Shown here one piece after another: positions 52,628 to 61,513 of a stretch of DNA of 64,000 nt. Origin of the DNA: Pontibacter silvestris. GTDB taxonomy: Bacteria > Bacteroidota > Bacteroidia > Cytophagales > Hymenobacteraceae. Each line of letters starts with the position of its first letter. The stretch's first letter is position 1. Below the pieces are notes generated by a model that ran no database searches, was not told the origin of the DNA, and worked only from the letters and a program-made list of their open reading frames with translations. A program made the position numbers and the translations under genes. The stretch spans positions 28,106-92,105 of the forward strand of contig NZ_JAJJWI010000020.1 of NCBI RefSeq assembly GCF_020907275.1. Direction: 5' to 3'.

Positions 52628-54826
52628 ATGAGAAAAAGCTTTTTGCTGATATTCCTTATAACCCTTTGCACTCTGAGCCAAGCACAGATTTTAAAACCTG
52701 TGGAATGGAGCTTCAATGCAAAACCCGCTTCTGATCAGGAAGTCTCCCTTACGTTTACGGCTAACATTGACGGGAACTGGCACATCTATTCCCAGCATAT
52801 TGAAGATGGCGGCCCTATACCCACCTCTTTCACCTTCACCCCTTCTTCTGACTATGAATTGGTTGGCAAGACAGTGGAAGTAACAAAACCTAAAAGTGTG
52901 TTCGAAGAGGTGTTCAGTATGAATGTCGCCTACTTTGAACACAAAGCCGTATTTACACAAAAGGTAAAGCTTAAAGTACCTGCCACAACCATAAAAGGTA
53001 CCGTGGAGTTTATGGCCTGCAACGATAGGCAGTGTCTTCCTCCTGACGAGGTGGAGTTTAATATACAGGCGAAACTTCCGGCTGACGCTTTAACTACTAC
53101 GCCTCAGCCAGAGCAAAAAGCTGCAGGAAACCCTGCATCCTCTGCTCAAAGCACAAAAGCAGAAGCTCCTACACGCGCAGCAGGCAGCGAAGTAGGCCAA
53201 ACAGCTCCGAACCAGACCGAAGCAATACCAGTACAAGACACTGCCGCTGCAACTAACGCAGAGGCTTTGAGCGACACTTCTACCTCTGCCTTTTCAGAGG
53301 CCCCTCCTGCCTCACAACAGCAGGAACAACAGTTAGTAAACCCTACTGCGGATCAGGAAAGCCAGTCGCTGTGGGCCATTTTTCTGGCCGGTTTGCTCGG
53401 AGGCTTTGCTGCTTTACTAATGCCCTGTATTTTCCCGATGCTGCCGCTCACGGTCAGTTATTTTACGAAACAGGCTGGCTCAAAAGGTACCGCAGTAGGC
53501 AGGGCTTTATTTTATGGCATCTCTATTATCGTTATTTATGTAGCCTTAGGGCTACTGATTACTATCTTATTCGGAGCAGATGCTTTAAATAACCTCTCTA
53601 CAAACGGAATATTTAATTTCCTGTTCTTTTTACTGCTGGTCGTGTTCGCCACGTCTTTCTTTGGTGCCTTTGAGATAACCTTGCCTACATCCTGGGCCAA
53701 TAAAACCGATGCACAAGCAGACAGAGGCGGCTTGATTGGTATCTTCTTTATGGCTGCGACACTGTCTCTTGTATCATTCTCCTGCACAGGCCCCATTATT
53801 GGCACATTACTGGTACAGGCTGCAGCAATGGGGCAATGGCTAGGGCCTGCTATAGGTATGCTAGGCTTTTCTCTAGCTCTTGCTTTACCTTTTGCCCTTT
53901 TTGCTATGTTCCCATCCTGGATGAACGCCTTGCCTAAATCGGGTGGCTGGCTGAACAGTGTAAAAGTTGTACTAGGTTTTCTGGAGCTTGCCCTGGCGTT
54001 AAAGTTCCTTTCCAACGTAGACTTAGCTTATCACTGGGATTGGTTTGACCGGGAGATTTTCCTGGTACTCTGGATTGTGATTTTCGGCCTGATGGGGCTT
54101 TACCTGCTAGGTAAACTGAAGTTCTCGCACGACAGCGACTTGCCTTATATTTCTATCCCAAGGCTCTTTCTAGCTATTATAGTACTGGCATTTACAGTTT
54201 ATATGATTCCCGGCCTTTGGGGAGCGCCCCTTAAATCTATAGCTGCATTCCTTCCGCCACAGCACACCCAGGACTTCGATTTGTATACTAGTAGTCTCAC
54301 TAGTAGAAGTAGAAGCACAGCCACAGTGCAGGAAGTTCCTGCAAACAGAAAGTACAGCGACCTTTTTCATGCGCCACTTAACCTTCAGCCATTCTTTGAT
54401 TATGAGGAAGGTATGGCCTATGCCAGAAAAGTAAACAAGCCTGTACTGATAGACTTTACAGGACATGCCTGTGTTAACTGTAGAAAAATGGAAGCAAGCG
54501 TGTGGCCAGATCCACAGGTTCTGAAAAGGCTACGTGAAGATTACGTGCTTATCCAGCTCTATATAGACGACAAAACTGAGCTGCCTGCAGAAGAGCAAAC
54601 TGTTTCTGACTTCAGTGGGAAAAAGATCAGAACTATCGGTAATAAGTGGAGCGATTTTCAGGCAGCACGTTTCAACTCTAATTCACAGCCGTATTATGTG
54701 CTGCTCAATAACCAGGGAGAACTGCTGGCACAGCCACAGGGTGCTAACTACAGTACAGAGAATTTTATCAACTTCTTAGATAGCGGGCTGGCAGCTTATC
54801 AAATACAGGGAGTTGCACGGAGATAA
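52628..54826 (+). CDS. dsbD: thiol:disulfide interchange protein DsbD
   Basis: 732 aa, full three-part DsbD. Signal peptide 1-20; N-terminal immunoglobulin-like domain with the Cys pair in MACNDRQCLPP; a long Ala/Gln/Thr/Pro-rich linker (about 155-240); eight transmembrane helices (about 246-515) with the redox cysteines in LMPCIFPMLPLTVSYF and SFSCTGPIIG; and a C-terminal thioredoxin domain with CVNC at 615-618. It carries electrons from cytosolic thioredoxin to periplasmic partners, of which the TlpA-like protein upstream is a natural candidate. Confidence 0.92.
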   Translation: MRKSFLLIFLITLCTLSQAQILKPVEWSFNAKPASDQEVSLTFTANIDGNWHIYSQHIEDGGPIPTSFTFTPSSDYELVGKTVEVTKPKSVFEEVFSMNVAYFEHKAVFTQKVKLKVPATTIKGTVEFMACNDRQCLPPDEVEFNIQAKLPADALTTTPQPEQKAAGNPASSAQSTKAEAPTRAAGSEVGQTAPNQTEAIPVQDTAAATNAEALSDTSTSAFSEAPPASQQQEQQLVNPTADQESQSLWAIFLAGLLGGFAALLMPCIFPMLPLTVSYFTKQAGSKGTAVGRALFYGISIIVIYVALGLLITILFGADALNNLSTNGIFNFLFFLLLVVFATSFFGAFEITLPTSWANKTDAQADRGGLIGIFFMAATLSLVSFSCTGPIIGTLLVQAAAMGQWLGPAIGMLGFSLALALPFALFAMFPSWMNALPKSGGWLNSVKVVLGFLELALALKFLSNVDLAYHWDWFDREIFLVLWIVIFGLMGLYLLGKLKFSHDSDLPYISIPRLFLAIIVLAFTVYMIPGLWGAPLKSIAAFLPPQHTQDFDLYTSSLTSRSRSTATVQEVPANRKYSDLFHAPLNLQPFFDYEEGMAYARKVNKPVLIDFTGHACVNCRKMEASVWPDPQVLKRLREDYVLIQLYIDDKTELPAEEQTVSDFSGKKIRTIGNKWSDFQAARFNSNSQPYYVLLNNQGELLAQPQGANYSTENFINFLDSGLAAYQIQGVARR

Positions 54827-54845
54827 TCAAACTATAGCAATCATA

Positions 54846-54885
54846 AAAAAAGCCACAGAACTTTTTACTATTCTGTGGCTTTTTT
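54846..54885. terminator. bidirectional terminator between dsbD and cysK
   Basis: Fifteen-bp perfect stem, core AAGCCACAGAA / TTCTGTGGCTT (54846-54860 with 54871-54885), ten-base loop; T-runs on both strands. Confidence 0.9.
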
Positions 54886-54906
54886 ATTTTATGATGATCA
54901 AACTTA

Positions 54907-55821
54907 TTACACAAACAGCCCCTCTACAGAAAGGTAACGTTCTCCTGTGTCGTAGCAGAAGGTAAGTACTTTAGCACCTTCTTCTATATCACCTAATTTT
55001 TTAGCAACTGCCGCCAAAGCAGCTCCAGAGGATACACCAATGAAGATACCCTCTTCACGAGCCGCACGACGGGCATAATCAAATGCCTCTCCCTGCTCTA
55101 CCTGCACAACACCGTCCAGTAAGCTTGTGTCCATAATCTTAGGGATGAAACCGGCGCCTAAGCCTTGCAATGGGTGTGGCCCTGGCTGTCCGCCACTTAA
55201 TACAGGAGATGCAGCAGGCTCAACAGCCAGTACTTTCAGGTTAGGGAACTTCTCTTTCAACACCTTTGCTACACCTGTAATGTGCCCACCTGTACCAACA
55301 CCTGTAATAAGGTAGTCAAGCCCGTCAGGGAAATCTTCTAGAATTTCCTGTGCTGTTGTGTCGATATGGATTTGTATGTTTGCCTCGTTATCAAACTGCA
55401 TTGGCATCCAGGCATTCTCGTTTTCCTGCACCATTTCCTGCGCTCGCTCAATGGCACCTTTCATACCTTTTTCACGAGGTGTGAGCTCCAGCTTCGCACC
55501 GTAAACGGCCATCAGGCGGCGACGCTCTATAGACATCGACTCCGGCATAACCAGTATTAACTGATAGCCCTTTACTGCAGCTACCATTGCCAGGGCAATA
55601 CCGGTGTTACCAGAAGTAGGCTCAATAATAATACTATTCTCGTTTAGGGTGCCCTTGCGCTCCGCATCCTCAATCATGGCAAGACCAATACGATCTTTAA
55701 TGCTGCCACCTGGGTTACTGCGCTCTGATTTCATCCATACTTCCACATTTTTATCAAAAAGTCTGTTAATGCGCACATGTGGTGTACGCCCGATAGTCTC
55801 AAGAATATTATTAGCTTTCAT
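54907..55821 (-). CDS. cysK: cysteine synthase (O-acetylserine sulfhydrylase)
   Basis: 304 aa PLP enzyme of fold type II. PLP lysine Lys42 in NPGGSIKDR, the substrate loop EPTSGNTG, and the phosphate cup GTGGHITG. Makes cysteine from O-acetylserine and sulfide. It follows cysE by 21 bases and uses its product. CysM is possible by sequence, but the cysE link favours the CysK role. Confidence 0.92.
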   Translation of the reverse strand: MKANNILETIGRTPHVRINRLFDKNVEVWMKSERSNPGGSIKDRIGLAMIEDAERKGTLNENSIIIEPTSGNTGIALAMVAAVKGYQLILVMPESMSIERRRLMAVYGAKLELTPREKGMKGAIERAQEMVQENENAWMPMQFDNEANIQIHIDTTAQEILEDFPDGLDYLITGVGTGGHITGVAKVLKEKFPNLKVLAVEPAASPVLSGGQPGPHPLQGLGAGFIPKIMDTSLLDGVVQVEQGEAFDYARRAAREEGIFIGVSSGAALAAVAKKLGDIEEGAKVLTFCYDTGERYLSVEGLFV

Positions 55822-55842
55822 TTACTGAATTGTTTAAGTTTT

Positions 55843-56676
55843 CTATATTGAAAAATTAAGGGCATCGGCTGGGTCAGCAGAACGACTGACTCTGATCTGG
55901 GCTTTGTGATATACTCTGGAGTAAGCTGGCACACTCTCTGTCAGCCACACATTTCCTCCAATGGTACTGTAAGCCCCAATAACGGTATTTCCGCCAAGTA
56001 TTGTGGCTCCCGCATAAATAACCACATCATGTTCAATAGTGGGATGGCGCTTTGTATTGGCCATACTTTTATCCACACTTAAGGCACCCAACGTTACTCC
56101 CTGGTAAAGTTTAACATGGTCTCCTATAACAGCTGTCTCTCCAATTACAATACCTGTACCATGGTCTATGCAGAAATGAGAGCCTATCTGCGCACCAGGG
56201 TGTATTTCCACGCCTGTCCTTCCGTGTGCATATTCTGTTAATAAGCGTGGAAGAAGAGGCACATCCAGCATGTATAAGGCATGGGCTATACGGTACACAG
56301 TCACTGCCCAGAAGCCCGGATAAGTACTCACTACTTCATTTATATTCTGGGCTGCAGGATCACCATCCGTAATAGACTGTGCATCCTGCTGTAACTGATC
56401 ATGTATCCAGGGCAGTTGTTCCATAAAAGCACTGGCAATGTGCAGCGCCTTTTGCTCTGAACGGAGACCAATACCTAATAATATGCGGGTAAGTTCCAAC
56501 CTTAGTACCTCCAGGTGTACCTCTACCTCATGTGCAGAGTTGAAACGGTGGTTGGAGAGCTGTGGAAATAACAACTCCAGTAATCGGTCACAAAAATGAT
56601 ATGATGCAGCCTTAGGAACCCCGCCATTTGATGTTCTATGTATGGCATAAAGCCTGTCAGCAAAGTTTTCTTGCAT
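55843..56676 (-). CDS. cysE: serine O-acetyltransferase
   Basis: 277 aa. The C-terminal left-handed beta-helix of hexapeptide repeats (GVEIHPGAQIGSHFCIDHG, ETAVIGDHVKLYQGV) has the catalytic His of CIDHGTGIVIGE. The helical N-terminal region (about 1-140) is longer than in short-type CysE. It acetylates serine with acetyl-CoA, first step to cysteine. First gene of cysE-cysK. Confidence 0.93.
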   Translation of the reverse strand: MQENFADRLYAIHRTSNGGVPKAASYHFCDRLLELLFPQLSNHRFNSAHEVEVHLEVLRLELTRILLGIGLRSEQKALHIASAFMEQLPWIHDQLQQDAQSITDGDPAAQNINEVVSTYPGFWAVTVYRIAHALYMLDVPLLPRLLTEYAHGRTGVEIHPGAQIGSHFCIDHGTGIVIGETAVIGDHVKLYQGVTLGALSVDKSMANTKRHPTIEHDVVIYAGATILGGNTVIGAYSTIGGNVWLTESVPAYSRVYHKAQIRVSRSADPADALNFSI

Positions 56677-57152
56677 ATGCTCAGCTAAGCTCTGTAGAAG
56701 TTAATTAACGCTCTAGTCACAATTAAGTTTGAAGTAAAGTTAATAAGATTCTTTAAGCAAAAGCGTGTAGCACTTATTCCAATCTACGGGCGCTCCAAAG
56801 AGAGACGTGTTAACTTATTGTATTCTAACAAATAGCAGCAGACAAAGAAAAAGCTATAGCAGGTAAAACACAAGAAGGAACACTTTGATTTGTTGTAAAC
56901 CCAACAGAACGGCAAAGTGCTTATCATAAGTGCCCCAATGCCTAAGCAATACCAAATCCTGTTGCCACTATTAGCAAATCTGTAACAGAGCTTATAAACG
57001 TTGCCGGAGCAAAATTCAAGGCTTTAGAGGTTTACTAAAAATCAAAAAAAAGCCTGACCCACCATACGAGCTTCACTCAGACTTAACAAAGTTATTATTT
57101 CAGCATTTAGCTATAAGAATAACCTATTGCCAAACAGCCCCCTCTTTAGCTC
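56677..57152. other. 476-bp gene-free spacer
   Basis: AT-rich spacer upstream of cysE and downstream of the small membrane gene. I see no convincing open frame. CACTTTG (56881-56887) pairs with CAAAGTG (56913-56919) around an inner TGTTG/CAACA pairing, an imperfect hairpin of unknown meaning. No riboswitch of the SAM or cysteine-related kind is recognised before cysE. Confidence 0.4.
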
Positions 57153-57638
57153 TCACTTGTCTGCCGCTTTAATGGTTCCGGTTTTTACTCCGTTAACAAT
57201 AATACCTTTTTCTAAAGCGACTAATTGCAGGCTTCTTGCAACATGCAGGGCCACTAATGGATCTTGAATGTTTCCTAAGCGCATTGCTAGGCTTTGCCCA
57301 TCGTTCATTTCAAACAGGACAACATGCTCTGAAACGCGTATGCCCTTCAGCATATTCCATGACAGTTCCCGCTCCCGACCTACTAATGTAAGCCGATAAC
57401 GGATATAGTCAGTATCCATAGAAAAATATGCATCTTTCAGCTTTACCCTCTCTAGAAACAGCACTCCTAGCAACAGCAACAAACCACTGTCTACTGCCCA
57501 GCTTAACCTGAATAGATCTTCTATGAAGAATTCACGCAAAAGCGCAACGCCGCCTCCTACAGTAAAAAAGGCACCAGCTAAGCGAATAAAATTTTGTGTT
57601 TTCCGCTTCTGATTTGGCGGATAAAGGGGCACATGCAT
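57153..57638 (-). CDS. small two-helix membrane protein with soluble C-terminal domain
   Basis: 161 aa, unknown. About 18 N-terminal residues, then two hydrophobic helices (about 20-36 and 46-62), then a beta-rich soluble domain (YIRYRLTLVGRERELSWNMLKGIRVSEHVVLFEMNDG) of the kind seen in small PH-like membrane proteins. It lies 26 bases after a gene of the same size and layout. No function can be named. Confidence 0.65.
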   Translation of the reverse strand: MHVPLYPPNQKRKTQNFIRLAGAFFTVGGGVALLREFFIEDLFRLSWAVDSGLLLLLGVLFLERVKLKDAYFSMDTDYIRYRLTLVGRERELSWNMLKGIRVSEHVVLFEMNDGQSLAMRLGNIQDPLVALHVARSLQLVALEKGIIVNGVKTGTIKAADK

Positions 57639-57664
57639 ATATGGGTGATAACTTCTTTTAAAGG

Positions 57665-58147
57665 CTAATCCAGATCAATCCCCTTCATAAGCGCTCTTTC
57701 TCTGATCTGCTCTTTTATAAGGCTAAGCTCTTCATTATTTTGAACTCTCTCAAGACTTACATCGTGTTCTTCTTCGTTCTTTAAGACAAACAGAACCCGA
57801 AAATGTTCCAGATGTATTACATCAACCTCGTCCCAGTCGAATTCGTGCTCTTTCGTCATAAACTTTGTTCTATAGCGAGCACCTGTTGTACTAAGTGTCA
57901 GATGTCGACGGCATTTTGGCTTCTTATCCAGCCAAATAGTAACTAAAAAATAGGCAAGAGGGATTAGGTTAAGCGAGTAAACTATTAGAAAAGTTGATTT
58001 ATAATCATTGAGAGCCAATAGCCGATACAGCAGGTTAATATGTACGGCAACAGAACAAAGCGCAAACAGCATAAACAGGCATTCTGTTTTTGCCTTTACA
58101 GCATAAGCCCCCGGGGATAGTTGAAAGCTTGTTTCCTGCATATGCAT
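57665..58147 (-). CDS. small two-helix membrane protein, paralogous layout
   Basis: 160 aa from the ATG at 58147 (an in-frame TTG precedes it by one codon). Two hydrophobic helices (about 24-45 and 52-71), then LTLSTTGARYRTKFMTKEHEFDWDEVDVIHLEHFRVLFVLKN, a beta-rich charged domain. The helix order and domain position match the next gene (57153-57638), so the pair probably arose by duplication despite low sequence identity. Function unknown. Confidence 0.65.
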   Translation of the reverse strand: MHMQETSFQLSPGAYAVKAKTECLFMLFALCSVAVHINLLYRLLALNDYKSTFLIVYSLNLIPLAYFLVTIWLDKKPKCRRHLTLSTTGARYRTKFMTKEHEFDWDEVDVIHLEHFRVLFVLKNEEEHDVSLERVQNNEELSLIKEQIRERALMKGIDLD

Positions 58148-58286
58148 CAATTTTAACCATGACTAAAGCAACATACAAATTATCAAACTCTTTTCAAAAT
58201 AAACTAAGTTCAATTTACTGTTTCTTTGTAAATAGATTCGCTTTATAGGATTTTAGTTATATTTAGCATTAAAAGAAGAACACTCC

Positions 58287-60224
58287 ATGCAAAAAAACTT
58301 TTTATTATTAGCTATGGCACTTTTTGCTTTAGCCAGCTGCCAGCGACAGCCCCAGCAAAGCGTACCACCAACTGTAAATAAATTTTTTGATAATAACATT
58401 CAGCAAATTCATACTCTGCAGGATGAACGAAACACTAGTCAGCTTCTCCCTTTCCTGCAGCATCCACAGGCAAAGTACAGACAGGAAGCAGCTATTGCTT
58501 TTGCCTCTGTGCAAGACACCGTAGCTATACCACAATTGCTAAGCTTATTTGCCGACACAACCACTTCTGTCAGGTATGCGGCAGCTTATGCCCTGGGGCA
58601 AGCTGGCTCTTCAAAGGCTGAGTCAGCAATTATAGCTCAGCTACAAAAAGAACGCAGGCCAAAGGTACAGGCCGAACTTTTAGAAGCTTTAGGAAAAGTA
58701 GCAGATTCTACAGGGCTGAGCTTTCTAGCAAGTTATCAGGCCCCTAACTCTACAGCTTTGGCAGGACAGGCCTGGGGGTTATATCGTGCAGCACTACGCC
58801 AGCAAGTTAATACGCAAGGTCTACAGCGAGGTGTAACAATACTGGCTTCCGATGCACCTTATGAGGCACGCTTGGCAGCTGCCCACTTTCTTGCCCGTGC
58901 CCCCAAAGCAGATCTTACACCTTACAGACAGCAATTAATAACAGTTGCTACTTCAGATGAAGCCGCAGAAGTCCGCATGGCTACCGTACAGGCTTTAAGT
59001 AAGATAAGAGCTATAGATAAGGCTAATTTTCTTACAGGCATTGTAAAAAGCGACCCGGATTATCGTGTAAGATTAAGTGCCATCCGTGCTATGGCAGGGC
59101 AAGAGTTTAGCCAGATGCAGGACGCTATACTGGCTGGCCTGCAGGATGGGAACATTAATACTGCAATCGCCACTGCTGAGTTTTTGCAGGCCAACCCAAT
59201 TGGTGCCAGTTTGGGAGTGCTGCAACAGGCACTACAGGAAGCACAGGATGCCCGTGTAAGAGGCAACTTAATATGGGTGATACTACGGAATAGCGAGCGG
59301 AAAGAGTTTTTGAGTAACCGATATAAACAACTGTATCAGAACGCCCCTTACACATATGATAAAGCGCATCTGCTAAAAGCTCTTTCCGGCGACTTTGCCA
59401 ATTGTAGCTTTATAGCTGATGAAATGTTTGCAGCTCAGGAACCTGTTATATCCACAACGGGTATGGATGCCCTGATTATTATGCGTCAGTTGCCTAACTT
59501 CCCAAAAGATCTGGAGCAGGAGTTTGCTGACATTTTCAAAAAGGCTGTTGGTTCTGGAGACGTAGCACTGGTAGGCATGGCAGCCAGTGCCATGCGCGAC
59601 CCCAGACTTAACCTGCGCAGTATGTACAATGACTTTAGTTTCTTAACGGATGCTCAGCAAAAGCTGATACTTCCACGAGATATGGAGACCAACATTGAGC
59701 TCCAAAAAGCTATTGACTTCCTGCGAGGCACTCCCGCAACAGAAACACCCCAAAACCCATTCACACACCCCATTGACTGGGCTCTGGTAAAAACAATTCC
59801 GGTAAACCAACAGGTACTTATCAGAACTGTAAAAGGAGACATTACTTTACAACTTTTTGTTGAAGATGCACCGGGTACAGTGGCAAACTTTGTAGAACTG
59901 ATAAACAAAGACTTTTTTGGTGGTCTGTACTTTCACCGGGTGGTGCCTAACTTTGTGGCCCAAGGCGGTGATAAGCGTGGAGATGGTTGGGGCAGCTCAG
60001 ATTATTCTATCCGGTCGGAGTTTGCCCCCTTGCGATACCGCGAGGGCTATTTAGGAATGGCTTCTGCTGGCAAAGACACTGAAAGTAATCAATGGTTTAT
60101 CACACACTCCCCTACTCCTCACTTAGATGGCCGTTACTCTATCTTTGCAAAGGTTATAAACGGCATAAACGTAGTACACCAGCTTGAGGTAGGGGATAAA
60201 ATATTAAGTGTAGAATTGCAGTAA
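58287..60224 (+). CDS. lipoprotein with HEAT repeats and C-terminal cyclophilin peptidyl-prolyl isomerase
   Basis: 645 aa. Lipoprotein signal with lipobox LASC (Cys18). Residues about 50-420 are a run of HEAT/PBS-type helical repeats (for example YRQEAAIAFASVQDTVAIPQLLSLF, YEARLAAAHFLARA). Residues about 495-645 are a cyclophilin-type isomerase with FHRVVPNFVAQGGD, the catalytic Arg in HRVVP, and the later NQWFITHSPTPHLDGRYSIFAKV. Cyclophilins of this kind help fold exported proteins; the HEAT part probably binds a partner. Monocistronic. Confidence 0.88.
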   Translation: MQKNFLLLAMALFALASCQRQPQQSVPPTVNKFFDNNIQQIHTLQDERNTSQLLPFLQHPQAKYRQEAAIAFASVQDTVAIPQLLSLFADTTTSVRYAAAYALGQAGSSKAESAIIAQLQKERRPKVQAELLEALGKVADSTGLSFLASYQAPNSTALAGQAWGLYRAALRQQVNTQGLQRGVTILASDAPYEARLAAAHFLARAPKADLTPYRQQLITVATSDEAAEVRMATVQALSKIRAIDKANFLTGIVKSDPDYRVRLSAIRAMAGQEFSQMQDAILAGLQDGNINTAIATAEFLQANPIGASLGVLQQALQEAQDARVRGNLIWVILRNSERKEFLSNRYKQLYQNAPYTYDKAHLLKALSGDFANCSFIADEMFAAQEPVISTTGMDALIIMRQLPNFPKDLEQEFADIFKKAVGSGDVALVGMAASAMRDPRLNLRSMYNDFSFLTDAQQKLILPRDMETNIELQKAIDFLRGTPATETPQNPFTHPIDWALVKTIPVNQQVLIRTVKGDITLQLFVEDAPGTVANFVELINKDFFGGLYFHRVVPNFVAQGGDKRGDGWGSSDYSIRSEFAPLRYREGYLGMASAGKDTESNQWFITHSPTPHLDGRYSIFAKVINGINVVHQLEVGDKILSVELQ

Positions 60225-60255
60225 GAGAATTTGTCTGAACTACATCTTTTCCAGA

Positions 60256-60297
60256 TAAAACAAAAGCAGGTATATTACATTGCCTGCTTTTGTTTTA
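60256..60297. terminator. bidirectional terminator between HEAT-cyclophilin and thioredoxin genes
   Basis: Fifteen-bp stem (60256-60270 with 60283-60297), core CAAAAGCAGG / CCTGCTTTTG, between convergent genes. Confidence 0.85.
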
Positions 60298-60301
60298 CAT
60301 C

Positions 60302-60943
60302 TTAATGCTGGATAAACTGATTCTGCGGATTAAGCAATTTTGTCCACTGTGGTATCAGCTGTTTAAACTCCTGCATTAGTGTACGGCTACGGTCTTTTGC
60401 ATACCAGCTGTGCAGTTTCTCTACAAACTCCTGATATGGTGTATCATTAGCTTTCATATCCAGAAATAGCTGCTGCACCGGTTCAGGACGTGGGCCCCAA
60501 GTCCCTAATACTTCCAAAGTATCAGCACTAAGAGCAATAAGTTTAGGAATAGAGCGGCCTCCGTTTGTCAGGTAGCCATCCATTGCATCCAGATTCTCAT
60601 CTCGTAGCAATAGCTTTACTTCTACCAGGGGAGAAGCATCAGCTATCTTCACTATGGCAGGCAGACTTTGAGCAGCATCACCACACCAGGCTTCTGTCAG
60701 TACCACCCAAACCATTTTCTCCTGTACGCTTAGCATAAGGTTAACCAGTTCATCGTCCAGTACAGTTGTTTTCTCCACACGCCGCATGCGTTGCAGGTTC
60801 ATACGAGTATACTCTACCATATCTGTAGAGTGATTCGTACCAGTAGTCTTCTGCTCTGCCAACAGCATGTCAATCATTTCACGGTACTGAGTATAGTTGA
60901 TTGCTCTATTTAAATGTTCATGTGTGATGGTTGTGTTTGGCAT
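60302..60943 (-). CDS. Thioredoxin_9-like protein
   Basis: 213 aa, cytosolic (no signal). A thioredoxin fold is indicated by LTEAWCGDAAQSLPAIVKI and the cis-Pro region GGRSIPKLIAL. The active site is WCGD, so the second Cys of the usual CxxC is absent. It therefore cannot form a normal internal disulfide; a one-Cys role is possible. Family members are common in Bacteroidota and unassigned. Convergent with the HEAT-cyclophilin gene. Confidence 0.8.
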   Translation of the reverse strand: MPNTTITHEHLNRAINYTQYREMIDMLLAEQKTTGTNHSTDMVEYTRMNLQRMRRVEKTTVLDDELVNLMLSVQEKMVWVVLTEAWCGDAAQSLPAIVKIADASPLVEVKLLLRDENLDAMDGYLTNGGRSIPKLIALSADTLEVLGTWGPRPEPVQQLFLDMKANDTPYQEFVEKLHSWYAKDRSRTLMQEFKQLIPQWTKLLNPQNQFIQH

Positions 60944-61513
60944 AATATATTATTCTTCTATTCGTCTTCAATCGATATCCAGATGTTCCATTGGATTCTC
61001 TGGATCATAGACACATTCCTCAAACTATATATTACAGATACTAGATATAAATAGTTCCGGTTCTTGGTTTCCGCTCCGTCACCTGCTACTGTAGCTGTTA
61101 TTCAATTTACGGTGGTTCTGCGCATTTAGTCAACTCCTTTGTAGCATATTGTCATTATCGAGAACGTGCTTTGTCTTAGCTTTATACTTAAAGATCTGGT
61201 TACATCATAAATAAAACGGTGCACTACCGCTATTTAATAAACCACGTGCTTTGCACCTTTAAAGATACATCTCGAAACTTTCAGCATTACGTTAATTTGA
61301 CAAAGAATAAAGCTCAATCATTGAAGAAAAAAAGAGTACTTCCCCAAACCACATTCATTATAAATTATTAATTTACAACTAGTTACACTAAATTAAGCTT
61401 GTTTTATTTTCAAAACATACCTAATATATAAATATTTAAGTACCTTTTAGGTCATTTTGAATACGCATAATATTAAATATATACTATTTATGTAAAATGA
61501 ATACTTCAACTCA
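60944..61513. other. 570-bp gene-free spacer
   Basis: Strongly A/T-rich in its last 250 bases. Near-consensus -7 boxes TTAATTTG (61292-61299) and TACCTTTT (61441-61448) could serve the gene at 61514, but neither has a clear TTG partner. No open frame of protein character, no repeats beyond A/T tracts. Confidence 0.4.

Noticed and set aside
56677..57152. Riboswitch upstream of cysE
   Set aside because: Only an imperfect hairpin is visible and no known riboswitch core is recognised.
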